Assembly: GCA_937974415.1 (NCBI GenBank)
Contig: CALJXB010000398.1
Coordinates: 1 to 10,902 of the forward strand
Length of the DNA: 10,902 nt
From: an uncultured Kiloniellales bacterium
GTDB lineage: Bacteria > Pseudomonadota > Alphaproteobacteria > Kiloniellales > JAKSDN01
Direction of reading: 5' to 3'
Part shown: piece after piece, positions 1 to 6,524 of the stretch
Layout of the letters: each line of letters opens with the position of its first letter
How positions within the stretch are numbered: position 1 is the first letter of the stretch
The notes under the pieces: model-generated
What the model was told of the DNA's origin: nothing
What the model saw: only the letters and a program-made list of their open reading frames with translations
Database searches by the model: none
Position numbers and translations under genes: made by a program

Positions 1-755
1 ACCACCATGAGGGCGGCTCCGCCCATGGTGAGCGAGCCCAGGGTGGGCACCATGGGCGTATAGCCCGAGACCATCTTGGCGTAGAGCCATTCGGGCACGG
101 TCTGGTCCGCGCCGGTCGAGAAGAGGGAGAGCGGGAAGTTCCCCCAGGACAGCAGGAAGGCGAAGATCGCGCCCGAGACGATCCCCGGCGAGAGGATCGG
201 CAGGGTGATTTCCCTCAGCACCTGCCAGCGCGAGGCGCCCATGTCGAAGGCCGCTTCCTCCAACGCCGGGTCGAAGCTGTAGACCTGGATCGACATGATC
301 AGGGTGACGATCGGCACGATCCAGATCATGTGGGCGAAAGCCGCGGTCTTCCAGCTGGTGATGATGCCGATGTTGGAGAACCATAGCAGCAGCGCTAGGC
401 CGAGCACCGCCTGGGGAAAGAAGATCGGCAGCAGGATCAGCTTCTGGAACAGCTTGCGGCCCTTCCACTCGTAGCGGGCGAAGGCGAGCGCGCTGCAGAA
501 GCCGAGCAACACGGAAAACACGGTCACCGTGACGGCGACGCTGAGCGAGGTGGCGATGAGGTCGCGCACCGACAGGGATTCCATGACCTTCTCGTACCAG
601 CGGGTGTCCCAGGCGGTGATCGGGAAGCTGAAGTAGCGCTTCTTGGTGAAGGACGCCAGCACCACCGAGACCATCGGCAGATAGAGGAAGGCAAGAACCA
701 CCAGCGTCCAGAGGACGATGAGGAGCCGGGTGACGGAGGTGCGCGATCCGCCCAT
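1..755 (-). CDS. Polyamine-type ABC transporter permease, PotC-like (3' end outside window)
   Basis: This is an inner-membrane permease subunit of a spermidine/putrescine-type importer. The 251 visible residues start at an ATG preceded by a GGGGGCGGC stretch and run off the left edge; PotC proteins are usually about 260-275 residues, so only a short C-terminus is missing. A hydrophobic segment lies at about residues 11-35 and others at about 68-92, 105-127, 138-158 and 190-210. The cytoplasmic EAA loop that docks on the ATPase is clear at about 166-191 (EEAAFDMGAS, then LPILSPGI). The start lies 11 nt after the stop of the other permease gene, so this is the last visible gene of a four-gene operon. 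The family (binding-protein-dependent transport permease, MetI-like) is secure. The substrate is inferred from the operon and could be another cationic amine. Confidence 0.93.
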   Translation of the reverse strand, partial: MGGSRTSVTRLLIVLWTLVVLAFLYLPMVSVVLASFTKKRYFSFPITAWDTRWYEKVMESLSVRDLIATSLSVAVTVTVFSVLLGFCSALAFARYEWKGRKLFQKLILLPIFFPQAVLGLALLLWFSNIGIITSWKTAAFAHMIWIVPIVTLIMSIQVYSFDPALEEAAFDMGASRWQVLREITLPILSPGIVSGAIFAFLLSWGNFPLSLFSTGADQTVPEWLYAKMVSGYTPMVPTLGSLTMGGAALMV

Positions 756-766
756 GCCGCCCCCGC

Positions 767-1657
767 TCACCGCCGCCCGATGATGCGGTCGAGGTCGATG
801 CGCCGGAACAAGAAGAACACCAGCGCGCCGGAGAAGGCGATCAGCATGACCGAAAGCACCGAGCCCTTGGGCCAGTTCTGGGCGAAGGTGAAGGCCGACT
901 CGATGTCGTCGGCGATCATCACCACCGCCTGGCCGCCGAGGATCTTCGATTCGGCGAGCGACCCCAGCGACAGGATGAAGGTCAGCATGGAGCCGATCAG
1001 GATGCCCGGCATGGCGAGCGGCAGCTCCACCTCCCGGAAGATCTGCAGGCGCGAGGCGCCCAGGTCCGAGGCCGCCTCCTTCAGGCTGTGGGGCACCATG
1101 GAGAGGCCGATCACCAGGGGAAACAGCATGAACGGCAGATAGACGTAAACCAGCCCCAGGACGATGGCCGGCACGGTATAGAGCAGCGAGGGAATGCTGA
1201 GCCCGAAGACGACCTGCAGGCTGCCGTCCAGAATGCCGTTCTTGAGCAAGATCAGGACCCAGCCGAACAGCCGGATGTTTTCCGAGATCAGCAGCGGCAA
1301 GGCGATTAGGACGGTCACCAGATTGGCCCACTTGCCGAACAGCTTCGCCATGCCGTAGGCGATCGGATAACACACCAGCAGCAGCAGCCCGACCGTCACG
1401 GTGGCCAGCGCAAACGACCAGAAGAAGGAGATGTAGTAGCTGTCCGTGACGACGGAGACGAAGTTGGCGAGCGTCGGCGCCTGGAACATCGAAAAAGTCC
1501 TGGGCGGCATGAAGCTGTAAACCACCACGATGACCAGGGGGCCGGCGAAGCCGACCAGCAGGAATAGCGTCGTCGGCAGGGCGACAAGCACGCCGGGCTG
1601 GCGCAGCCATTCGCCGAGTCTCGTGCGCCGTGGGGGCCCTGCAGGATTGTTGGCCAT
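767..1657 (-). CDS. Polyamine-type ABC transporter permease, PotB-like
   Basis: This is the second membrane permease of the importer, 296 residues, close to the usual PotB length of 275-310. An N-terminal basic tail (about 1-20) is followed by hydrophobic spans at about 25-48, 79-103, 112-137, 157-185, 213-235 and 267-284. The EAA docking loop is at about 193-219 (KEAASDLGAS, then ELPLAMPGI). The open frame continues 38 codons further upstream, but that part lies inside the ATPase gene. The ATG used here is preferred because it comes 11 nt after the ATPase stop, with GAGGG 8 nt upstream overlapping that stop, and because the hydrophobic N-terminus then starts where PotB proteins normally start. 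The tight spacing implies co-translation with the ATPase. The family is secure; the substrate is inferred from context. Confidence 0.94.
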   Translation of the reverse strand: MANNPAGPPRRTRLGEWLRQPGVLVALPTTLFLLVGFAGPLVIVVVYSFMPPRTFSMFQAPTLANFVSVVTDSYYISFFWSFALATVTVGLLLLVCYPIAYGMAKLFGKWANLVTVLIALPLLISENIRLFGWVLILLKNGILDGSLQVVFGLSIPSLLYTVPAIVLGLVYVYLPFMLFPLVIGLSMVPHSLKEAASDLGASRLQIFREVELPLAMPGILIGSMLTFILSLGSLAESKILGGQAVVMIADDIESAFTFAQNWPKGSVLSVMLIAFSGALVFFLFRRIDLDRIIGRR

Positions 1658-1668
1658 CGCCTCGACCC

Positions 1669-2748
1669 TCAGTCCCGCACCAGAATGCCGTCCTCGGGCC
1701 GCCAACCGATGACCACGGAGGCACCCGGCACGCTCTCGAAAGGCTCGTCCTGCAGGCGCTCGACCAGCCAATGCACCCCGACGTCCTCGATGCGCACCTG
1801 GTACTGAACGCGCGAACCGAGGGCGTAATCGTTGTAGAGGGTTCCCTCGATGCGGTTGGCGAGAGCCTCTGCCGAGGGGCCGATTTTCACCACTTCCGGC
1901 CGGATGATGAGGAAGCCGCGATCGAAGCCGTCGAGGTCCTGGTCCACTTGATATTCGCGCCCGTCCGCCAGATTTCGCACCCGCGCAGCACCTGCCGTTT
2001 CCACCTCCAGGGTGTTCACTTCGCCCATGAACTGGGCGACGAACTTGTTGGAGGGCTCGTTGTAGATTTCGCTGGGCGAGCCGACCTGGACGATGCGCCC
2101 CTCCTGCATGATGCCGATGCGGTCGCTCATCACCATCGCCTCCTCCAGCGAGTGGGTGATGTAGACGAAAGTCTTGCCGGTTTCCCGATGGATGTCCTTC
2201 AGCTCCTTTTCAAGTGTTTTGCGCAGGCGGAAATCGAGCGCCGAAAGCGGTTCGTCGAAGAACAGGATCTCCGGGTCGAAAGCGAGCGCGCGGGCCAGCG
2301 CGATGCGCTGCTGCTCGCCGCCGGAACACTGCTGCACCGCCTTCTCATAGTAAGAGAGCGGCAAGCGAAGCTGGCTCAGCAGCTCCTCCACCCGGGCGCG
2401 GCGCTTGGCCGGATCGACGCCGGCGATCTTCAAAGGGAAGTCGATGTTCTCTCCCACCGACTTGTGGGGAAACAAGGCGAGCGACTGGAACACCATACAG
2501 GTCGGCCGCTTGTTGGCCGGCATCTCGTTGATGCGCTGCCCGCGCAAAAGGATGTCGCCGCCGGTCGGCCGTTCCATGCCGACCAGCATGCGTATCATCG
2601 TGGTCTTGCCGCTGCCAGAAGGTCCGACGAGGGTGAAGAACTCGCCCTCGGCAATGTCCAGATCGACGCCGGTTACGGCCGTGAAATCACCGAACCTTTT
2701 TTCGATCTGGCGCAGTTGCAGGATCGGACCCGACGCCACACCACTCAT
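1669..2748 (-). CDS. Polyamine-type ABC transporter ATPase, PotA-like
   Basis: This is the cytoplasmic ATP-hydrolysing subunit that powers the importer; 359 residues is typical of PotA. In order: Walker A GPSGSGKTT (42-50), Q-loop Gln88, signature CSGGEQQ (141-147), Walker B ILFFDEP (161-167, catalytic Glu166), D-loop SALD (169-172), H-loop His199. A C-terminal TOBE-like regulatory domain covers about 240-356 (FMGEVNTLE at its beginning, IIRPE near 281). The signature starts CSGG rather than the usual LSGG; all catalytic residues are present, so the subunit should be active. The start is an ATG with a GGGGG stretch just upstream. It lies 50 nt downstream of the binding-protein gene and 11 nt upstream of the PotB-like gene. 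Related ATPases serve iron, sulfate or maltose importers, but the two permeases and binding protein point to a Pot-type substrate. Confidence 0.95.
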   Translation of the reverse strand: MSGVASGPILQLRQIEKRFGDFTAVTGVDLDIAEGEFFTLVGPSGSGKTTMIRMLVGMERPTGGDILLRGQRINEMPANKRPTCMVFQSLALFPHKSVGENIDFPLKIAGVDPAKRRARVEELLSQLRLPLSYYEKAVQQCSGGEQQRIALARALAFDPEILFFDEPLSALDFRLRKTLEKELKDIHRETGKTFVYITHSLEEAMVMSDRIGIMQEGRIVQVGSPSEIYNEPSNKFVAQFMGEVNTLEVETAGAARVRNLADGREYQVDQDLDGFDRGFLIIRPEVVKIGPSAEALANRIEGTLYNDYALGSRVQYQVRIEDVGVHWLVERLQDEPFESVPGASVVIGWRPEDGILVRD

Positions 2749-2771
2749 CGGACCCCCAGCTAGCTGTCACA

Positions 2772-2793
2772 TAAAACCACGGCACTCACGCCG
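2772..2793 (-). terminator. Weak hairpin plus T-run between binding-protein and ATPase genes
   Basis: On the minus strand a CGGC/GCCG stem with a 6-nt loop (2780-2793) is followed after 3 nt by TTTT (2773-2776). It lies in the 50-nt gap just after the binding-protein stop. The stem is only 4 bp, so full termination is unlikely. Partial attenuation would fit the usual excess of binding protein over membrane subunits. Low confidence. Confidence 0.25.
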
Positions 2794-2798
2794 GACAA

Positions 2799-3956
2799 TC
2801 AGCCTTCGCGCTCGCGCTTGGCGGCCGAGTAAAGGTCGTACATCTCGGCGTAGTCCGGATTGATGTCGTAGTCGGCGCTGTTCGCCATCTCCTCCTCGAG
2901 GGTATCCCACTGGATCGCGTCCAGCTCGTCCTTGTCGAAGGAGTCGAGCACTTCCTTGCTGCCCATCTGGGTCACCGGGTTGTAGGTGCCCTCGGCGAAG
3001 GCGACCTTCTTGGAGACGTCAGGGCGCTGCACATAGGCCAGGAACTCGTCGGCCAGCGGCGAGGGATCCGGGTTGTTCACCACAGAGGTGAGCTCGATCC
3101 ACACGATGCCGCCCTTGCCGTCCATCGGCCCGGAACGCGGCGTGATGCCGCGCACGTTATTGGCGCCGTCGTAGCGCGCCGGCGAGGCGGTATAGGTGCC
3201 GCCGGTGAAGTAGGCATCGATCTCGCCGTTGATCAGCGCCAGGTTCATCTGCACCAGATCGTCGGTCAGGTTCTTCGCGCCGTTGAAGATCTGCTTCGCC
3301 GTCTGGCCGACCGCCGCGATCTCCTCCTCCGTGTGCTCGCGGAAAGGATGAATGTCGGCCGCTACGCACATGTGATAGATGTTCCAGTTGTCGTAGGTGA
3401 GGACGCCGTAGCGGTCCTTCATGGCGGGATCGAGGAACAGCTTGAAGCCCTGGTCCTCGGCCATGTCGCGGGAGATCTTGTCGGTGTTGACCACGAAGTT
3501 GAAGGGACCGAATCGCTGGGTCATGCCGAGCAGGTGCTCGCCGGACTTGTCCAAGGCCCATGCGTAGGGCGGATGGAACGCCGGCATCATCTTCTCCATC
3601 ATGGGCTCGAAGCGCTCGCGCGGCAGGTCGCGGATGAGCCCCTCGGGCCACATCATGTCCCGAGCCCAGGGGTTGTTCACGTTGATCAGGTCCCAAACGT
3701 TGGTCTCGCCGGCCCGTAAGCGGTTGACCGCGTCGGGATCGGAGGTCAGGCCCTCGGCCCGAACGGTCGCATCGAACTCGCGGCGGAAGGGGTCCAGGAC
3801 ATCGTCCGAGTTGTAGCCCTCCCAGCAGTAGATGTTCAGCTCCTTGTCGCGGGCCGCTTGGGCGCGCTTTGCGAAGCTGCCGCCGGCCGCGAAGGCGGCC
3901 GCCCAGAGGCCGGTCTGCTGCAGGAAATTTCGACGTGTCGTCTTGCCGTTCATCAT
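2799..3956 (-). CDS. Periplasmic polyamine/amine-binding protein, PotD/PotF-like, Tat-exported
   Basis: This 385-residue protein is the periplasmic receptor of the importer. A twin-arginine signal is visible: TTRRNFLQQTG at about 6-16, a hydrophobic stretch at 17-28, and a likely cleavage site after AQA near residue 34. The mature N-terminus, ELNIYCWEGY (39-48), matches the ELxVYNWxDY start of the spermidine/putrescine-binding family. DNWNIY (189-194), DAYFTGGTY (247-255) and GGIVWIE (282-288) lie where the family has aromatic and acidic ligand contacts. Two ATG codons are adjacent (3956 and 3953). The first is preferred because GGGAGG lies 7 nt before it. It is the first gene of the importer operon, after a 305-nt non-coding leader. 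Tat export, rather than Sec, means the protein folds before crossing the membrane. The ligand is unknown: a polyamine is the default guess and a quaternary or methylated amine is possible. Confidence 0.92.
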   Translation of the reverse strand: MMNGKTTRRNFLQQTGLWAAAFAAGGSFAKRAQAARDKELNIYCWEGYNSDDVLDPFRREFDATVRAEGLTSDPDAVNRLRAGETNVWDLINVNNPWARDMMWPEGLIRDLPRERFEPMMEKMMPAFHPPYAWALDKSGEHLLGMTQRFGPFNFVVNTDKISRDMAEDQGFKLFLDPAMKDRYGVLTYDNWNIYHMCVAADIHPFREHTEEEIAAVGQTAKQIFNGAKNLTDDLVQMNLALINGEIDAYFTGGTYTASPARYDGANNVRGITPRSGPMDGKGGIVWIELTSVVNNPDPSPLADEFLAYVQRPDVSKKVAFAEGTYNPVTQMGSKEVLDSFDKDELDAIQWDTLEEEMANSADYDINPDYAEMYDLYSAAKREREG

Positions 3957-3963
3957 GGACTTT

Positions 3964-3969
3964 CCTCCC
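3964..3969 (-). promoter_or_regulatory. Ribosome binding site of the binding-protein gene
   Basis: GGGAGG on the minus strand lies 7 nt before the first of two adjacent ATG codons and 10 nt before the second. It therefore favours the upstream ATG. It is the strongest Shine-Dalgarno match among the importer genes, consistent with the binding protein being made in excess over the membrane subunits. Confidence 0.7.
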
Positions 3970-4065
3970 TATCGTTCTTTTCGGTTCGACCGTGGACCGG
4001 CGAATCCCCGCTGATGGAGTCCGTCAAGCCAGCATCGGCCCACGAAGAAACCCGATTAGCGTCAG

Positions 4066-4091
4066 AGCTCTTTGTCACAGCTTATTGTCAC
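4066..4091. repeat. Tandem 13-bp direct repeat, possible operator
   Basis: Two adjacent 13-bp units, AGCTCTTTGTCAC (4066-4078) and AGCTTATTGTCAC (4079-4091), differ at two positions. They lie about 110-135 nt upstream of the binding-protein start, in an otherwise non-coding region, and are flanked by the inverted arms CCGATT and AATCGG. Repeated sites in this position are often regulator binding sites; no regulator gene is in the window, so its identity is unknown. A chance origin cannot be excluded for a repeat this short. Confidence 0.5.
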
Positions 4092-4194
4092 CGCAGCTGC
4101 CAATCGGACATTTCACCAAGGATTGCCTCAGACCACAACGAGGAAACGCACGGGCGGGCCACGAGAGGCCAGAACCGGATCATGCCGAGACTAG

Positions 4195-4208
4195 GCGGCT
4201 TGAGCCGC
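4195..4208. other. Short hairpin after the amidotransferase gene (weak terminator candidate)
   Basis: A perfect 5-bp GC stem (GCGGC/GCCGC) with a 4-nt loop starts about 54 nt after the amidotransferase stop. No T-run follows on either strand, so it does not meet the usual test for an intrinsic terminator. It might slow polymerase or protect an RNA 3' end. Low confidence. Confidence 0.25.
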
Positions 4209-4261
4209 GGTAACTTGACCGAACGTCTCCAATTCTTGACAGGGCGACGGGTGGGCGGAGA

Positions 4262-5017
4262 TCAGCCTGACCGGGCCAGCTCGACCCAGCGGCCAAAGAC
4301 CTCTTTCGCGAGCCGGCGCTGGGAGCGCATGTGGGCCTGGAACCCCGCGTCCAGCGCGCTCAGCAGGCGCGGCTCGTCCTTGAACTCGCTTGCGCCGAAA
4401 CGGCGCACCCATTCGCGCACGATGTCGACCGTGACCTCCAGGTGGCACTGCAGGCCGTAGGCGGCGCGGCCGAGCCGGAAGGCCTGTACCTCGCAGAGTC
4501 CGCCGGTCAGCAGGTTGACGCCGCCCGGCGGCAGGTCGAAGGCCTCGTAGTGGTGTTGAAAGGGCGTCATACGCCCGCCGAGACCGGCAAAGAGCGGATC
4601 GCGCTGGCCCTCCTCCGTCACCTGCAGCTCGACGTAGCCGGCCTCCAACGTCCCCATGTGCCAGACCCGGGCGCCATAGGCACGGGCCATGATCTGCGCG
4701 CCCAGGCACACCCCCAGCACCGCCTTGCCGCTCTCTTCGAACGAGCGCGACAGTGCGCCCAATTCGCAAAGCCAGGGAAGGTCGGCCTCGTCGGTGGCGC
4801 TCATGGGGCCGCCCAGGATCACCAGCCCGTCATATCCCGTCGGCGCATCCGGCAATCCCGAGTAATCGAGCGGTTGCCAGGAGGCGAAACGCTCACCGGG
4901 CAGGATGGTGTCGTAGAAGCCGCCCTTGTCCATAATGGCGCCACCGATCAGCCCCGAGGGCGCCACCGGGTCGCACACCACCATGAGGATGCGCGGGCGC
5001 GGATCGGAGGCGGTCAT
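4262..5017 (-). CDS. Stand-alone class I glutamine amidotransferase-fold hydrolase
   Basis: This 251-residue cytoplasmic protein has the class I amidotransferase (GMP-synthase N-domain-like) fold. The Cys-His-Glu triad is visible: the nucleophile in GVCLGAQ (Cys104), and LQCHLEV (His192, Glu194). LVILGGPMS near residues 65-73 is the usual strand and oxyanion loop before the nucleophile. There is no synthetase domain. The open frame extends to a GTG at 5032, but that codon has no ribosome site; the ATG used here has AGGA about 8 nt upstream and gives the normal N-terminus (PRILMVVCD). It follows the GS-family gene by 27 nt and is probably co-transcribed. By analogy with the PuuA-PuuD pair of putrescine catabolism it may hydrolyse a gamma-glutamyl amide made by its neighbour. 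PuuD itself belongs to another branch of the fold, so this is inference. A generic glutamine-hydrolysing role is the alternative. Confidence 0.9.
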   Translation of the reverse strand: MTASDPRPRILMVVCDPVAPSGLIGGAIMDKGGFYDTILPGERFASWQPLDYSGLPDAPTGYDGLVILGGPMSATDEADLPWLCELGALSRSFEESGKAVLGVCLGAQIMARAYGARVWHMGTLEAGYVELQVTEEGQRDPLFAGLGGRMTPFQHHYEAFDLPPGGVNLLTGGLCEVQAFRLGRAAYGLQCHLEVTVDIVREWVRRFGASEFKDEPRLLSALDAGFQAHMRSQRRLAKEVFGRWVELARSG

Positions 5018-5044
5018 GGCGGCGTCCTGCACAGTTGCGAGCGG

Positions 5045-6376
5045 TCAGTGGATCTCGAGATACTCGTCGCGCTCCCAGTCGGTGACGTGGGCGCGGAAGC
5101 GGGCGAGCTCGAAGCGCTTCACCGTGGTGAACAGCTTGACGAAGTCCTCGCCCAAAATGCCGCGCATGGCCGCGTCGGCCTCGAGTCCGTCGAGCGCCTC
5201 GGCCAGGCTCTGGGGCAGCTTGGGCAGCGCGGGGTCGTTCTCGCTCGGGCCCGCGACCTCGGGCGCCAGCTCCAGCTGCCGCTCGATCCCCAGCAGGCCC
5301 GCCGCCAAGGTGGCGGCGGCGATCAGGTAGGGGTTGCTCGCCGCGCCGCCGCCGCGCATCTCGATGTGCTCGCTCTCGTCGCCGGCGCCCTTGACCCGCA
5401 CCAGGGCGGTGCGGTCCTCGATGCCCCAGGAAACGTTCGACGGCGCGAAGGTGTGCGGCTTGAGGCGGTGGTAGCAGTTGGCCGTGGGGTTGGCGAGCGC
5501 CATCATGGCCGGGGCGTGGGCGAGCTGGCCGGCGATGAAGGCACGCGCCGTGGCCGACAGCCCGCTCTCATCGGCCGGATCGAGAAAAGCGTTGGCGCCG
5601 GTCTCGCGGTTCCACAGGCTCACGTGCAGATGGCAGCCGCTGCCCGCCTTGTCGGACCAAGGCTTGGTCATGAAGCTGGCGATGGCGCCGTGGCGGTGGG
5701 CGATCTCCTTGCAGGCGTTCTTGAAGGCGTAGGCCTTGTCGGCCCCGGCCAGGCCCAGGCCCGGGCCAAAGACGATCTCGTACTGGGAGCCCGCGTACTC
5801 GCAGTTGGCGGTGATGATGTCGATGCCCATGGCGCGCAGGAGGTCGACCAGCGCCTCGGCCAGGGGCAGGTATTCGTTGCGCACCACGTTGAAGATGTGC
5901 AGGCCCTCGAAGAACGGCTCCTTGGTCTCGGCGTCGAGCAGAAAGAACTCGAACTCGTGGCCCATGAGCACGTTGAATCCGAGCCCGGCCGCCCGGTCGA
6001 GCAGACGCGCGAGCACCCGGCGCGGCGCCGCCTCGATTGGCGCCTCGTCCTGGAAGGTGACATCGCAGACGACCCGCGCCGTGCGCTCGCGCCAAGGCAC
6101 GGGCGTCAGGCTGGCCGGGTCGGGAAACAGCTTGGAGTCCGCGTAGTTGCGCTCCTCGTGCAGGCCGGAGCCGGGCACCACCATGGAGGCGGTGTCGAGG
6201 GCGAGGATGCCGCCGTAGAAGTTGAGCCCCTTGCGGGCGAAGCTCTCCGCCTTGCTGACCGGCACCGTCTTGGCCCGGGCGGTGCCGTGCAGGTCCGGCA
6301 GCTCGAAGCGCACGTACTCGTACCCGCCGTCCTCCAGCTTCGCCATGAAGGCTTCGAGTTTTTCGGCGGCTGTCAT
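5045..6376 (-). CDS. Glutamine synthetase-family ligase, lengsin/PuuA-like (probable gamma-glutamyl-amine synthetase)
   Basis: This 443-residue enzyme belongs to the class I GS superfamily, which joins glutamate to an amine using ATP. The N-terminal beta-grasp domain contains FELPDLHGTARAKTVPV (24-40). Catalytic-domain motifs are GHEFEFFL (139-146, metal-binding Glu141 and Glu143), AGSQYEI (195-201), GSGCHLHVS (246-254), NPTANCYHRL (296-305), RTALVRV (322-328) and EMRGGGAASNPYL (339-351). Two differences from true GlnA stand out. The flap that reads GYEAP in GlnA reads HTFAP here (308-312), so the ammonia-deprotonating Glu is a Phe. The adenylylation region lacks Tyr (ENDPALPKLP at 379-388). 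Both point to a substrate other than ammonia. From memory, the N-terminal half also resembles animal lengsin. The ATG start has GGGGGGAC upstream. It is the first gene of its operon, divergent from the SDR gene. Possible activities are gamma-glutamyl-polyamine or gamma-glutamyl-methylamide synthesis. Confidence 0.9.
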   Translation of the reverse strand: MTAAEKLEAFMAKLEDGGYEYVRFELPDLHGTARAKTVPVSKAESFARKGLNFYGGILALDTASMVVPGSGLHEERNYADSKLFPDPASLTPVPWRERTARVVCDVTFQDEAPIEAAPRRVLARLLDRAAGLGFNVLMGHEFEFFLLDAETKEPFFEGLHIFNVVRNEYLPLAEALVDLLRAMGIDIITANCEYAGSQYEIVFGPGLGLAGADKAYAFKNACKEIAHRHGAIASFMTKPWSDKAGSGCHLHVSLWNRETGANAFLDPADESGLSATARAFIAGQLAHAPAMMALANPTANCYHRLKPHTFAPSNVSWGIEDRTALVRVKGAGDESEHIEMRGGGAASNPYLIAAATLAAGLLGIERQLELAPEVAGPSENDPALPKLPQSLAEALDGLEADAAMRGILGEDFVKLFTTVKRFELARFRAHVTDWERDEYLEIH

Positions 6377-6524
6377 GACCCGTCCCCCCGGTTCGGCCTT
6401 GGCCTTGTTCTTGATCTTCGCTTGCTGTCAGCTTATCCGCCGATCCCGGCAGATCCCAGCCTCAAAATCTGCCATGATTGGGCTGCCAAGATGGGCGCCA
6501 GAGAGGGAAAGGCAACGAAAGAGC
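6377..6524. promoter_or_regulatory. Divergent promoter region between the GS-family gene and the SDR gene
   Basis: The 148 nt between two divergent start codons must contain promoters for both directions unless the genes are read from elsewhere. It holds a 26-bp interrupted palindrome (6448-6473). A weak plus-strand sigma-70-like pair is TTGATC (6411-6416), a 17-nt spacer and TATCCG (6434-6439). No convincing minus-strand pair and no sigma-54 site (GG-N10-GC) was found. The shared region suggests the two genes are co-regulated. Confidence 0.5.
6448..6473. repeat. Interrupted palindrome, candidate operator
   Basis: The arms GGCAGAT (6448-6454) and ATCTGCC (6467-6473) are perfect complements separated by 12 nt. 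A further CTGCC lies at 6483-6487, so three copies of the same half-site core cluster within 40 nt. The location, midway between two divergent genes, fits a dimeric regulator site. The arms are only 7 bp, and no regulator is encoded nearby. Confidence 0.45.

Larger units (their letters stand above)
3957..4261. other. 305-nt intergenic leader between the amidotransferase and the importer operon
   Basis: No convincing gene was seen here. The stretch is visibly less GC-rich than the flanking genes. Reading along the minus strand it holds a small hairpin just after the amidotransferase stop (4195-4208), a tandem 13-bp direct repeat (4066-4091), the arms CCGATT (4052-4057) and AATCGG (4102-4107) flanking that repeat, and the binding-protein ribosome site. 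It is the natural place for the importer promoter. No convincing -35/-10 pair was found: a TTGACG on the minus strand near 4023-4028 has no good -10 partner. A plus-strand TTGACA (4236-4241) also lacks a -10. Confidence 0.6.

Noticed and set aside
1658..1771. Longer N-terminus for the PotB-like permease
   Set aside because: The 38 extra codons overlap the ATPase 3' end, are Arg/Ala/Gly-rich and not membrane-like, and the internal ATG has a good ribosome site.
1630..2763. Plus-strand open frame of 377 codons antisense to the ATPase gene
   Set aside because: The opposite strand encodes a complete ABC ATPase with all motifs; the antisense product shows no domain.
4236..4258. Plus-strand TTGACA as a promoter -35 box
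   Set aside because: No -10-like sequence lies at the right distance and there is no plus-strand gene downstream.
5018..5032. GTG start 5 codons upstream of the amidotransferase ATG
   Set aside because: No ribosome site precedes it, whereas the ATG at 5017 has AGGA at a suitable distance.
6411..6439. TTGATC-N17-TATCCG as a firm promoter for the SDR gene
   Set aside because: The -10 match is poor; it is mentioned only as a weak candidate in the intergenic entry.
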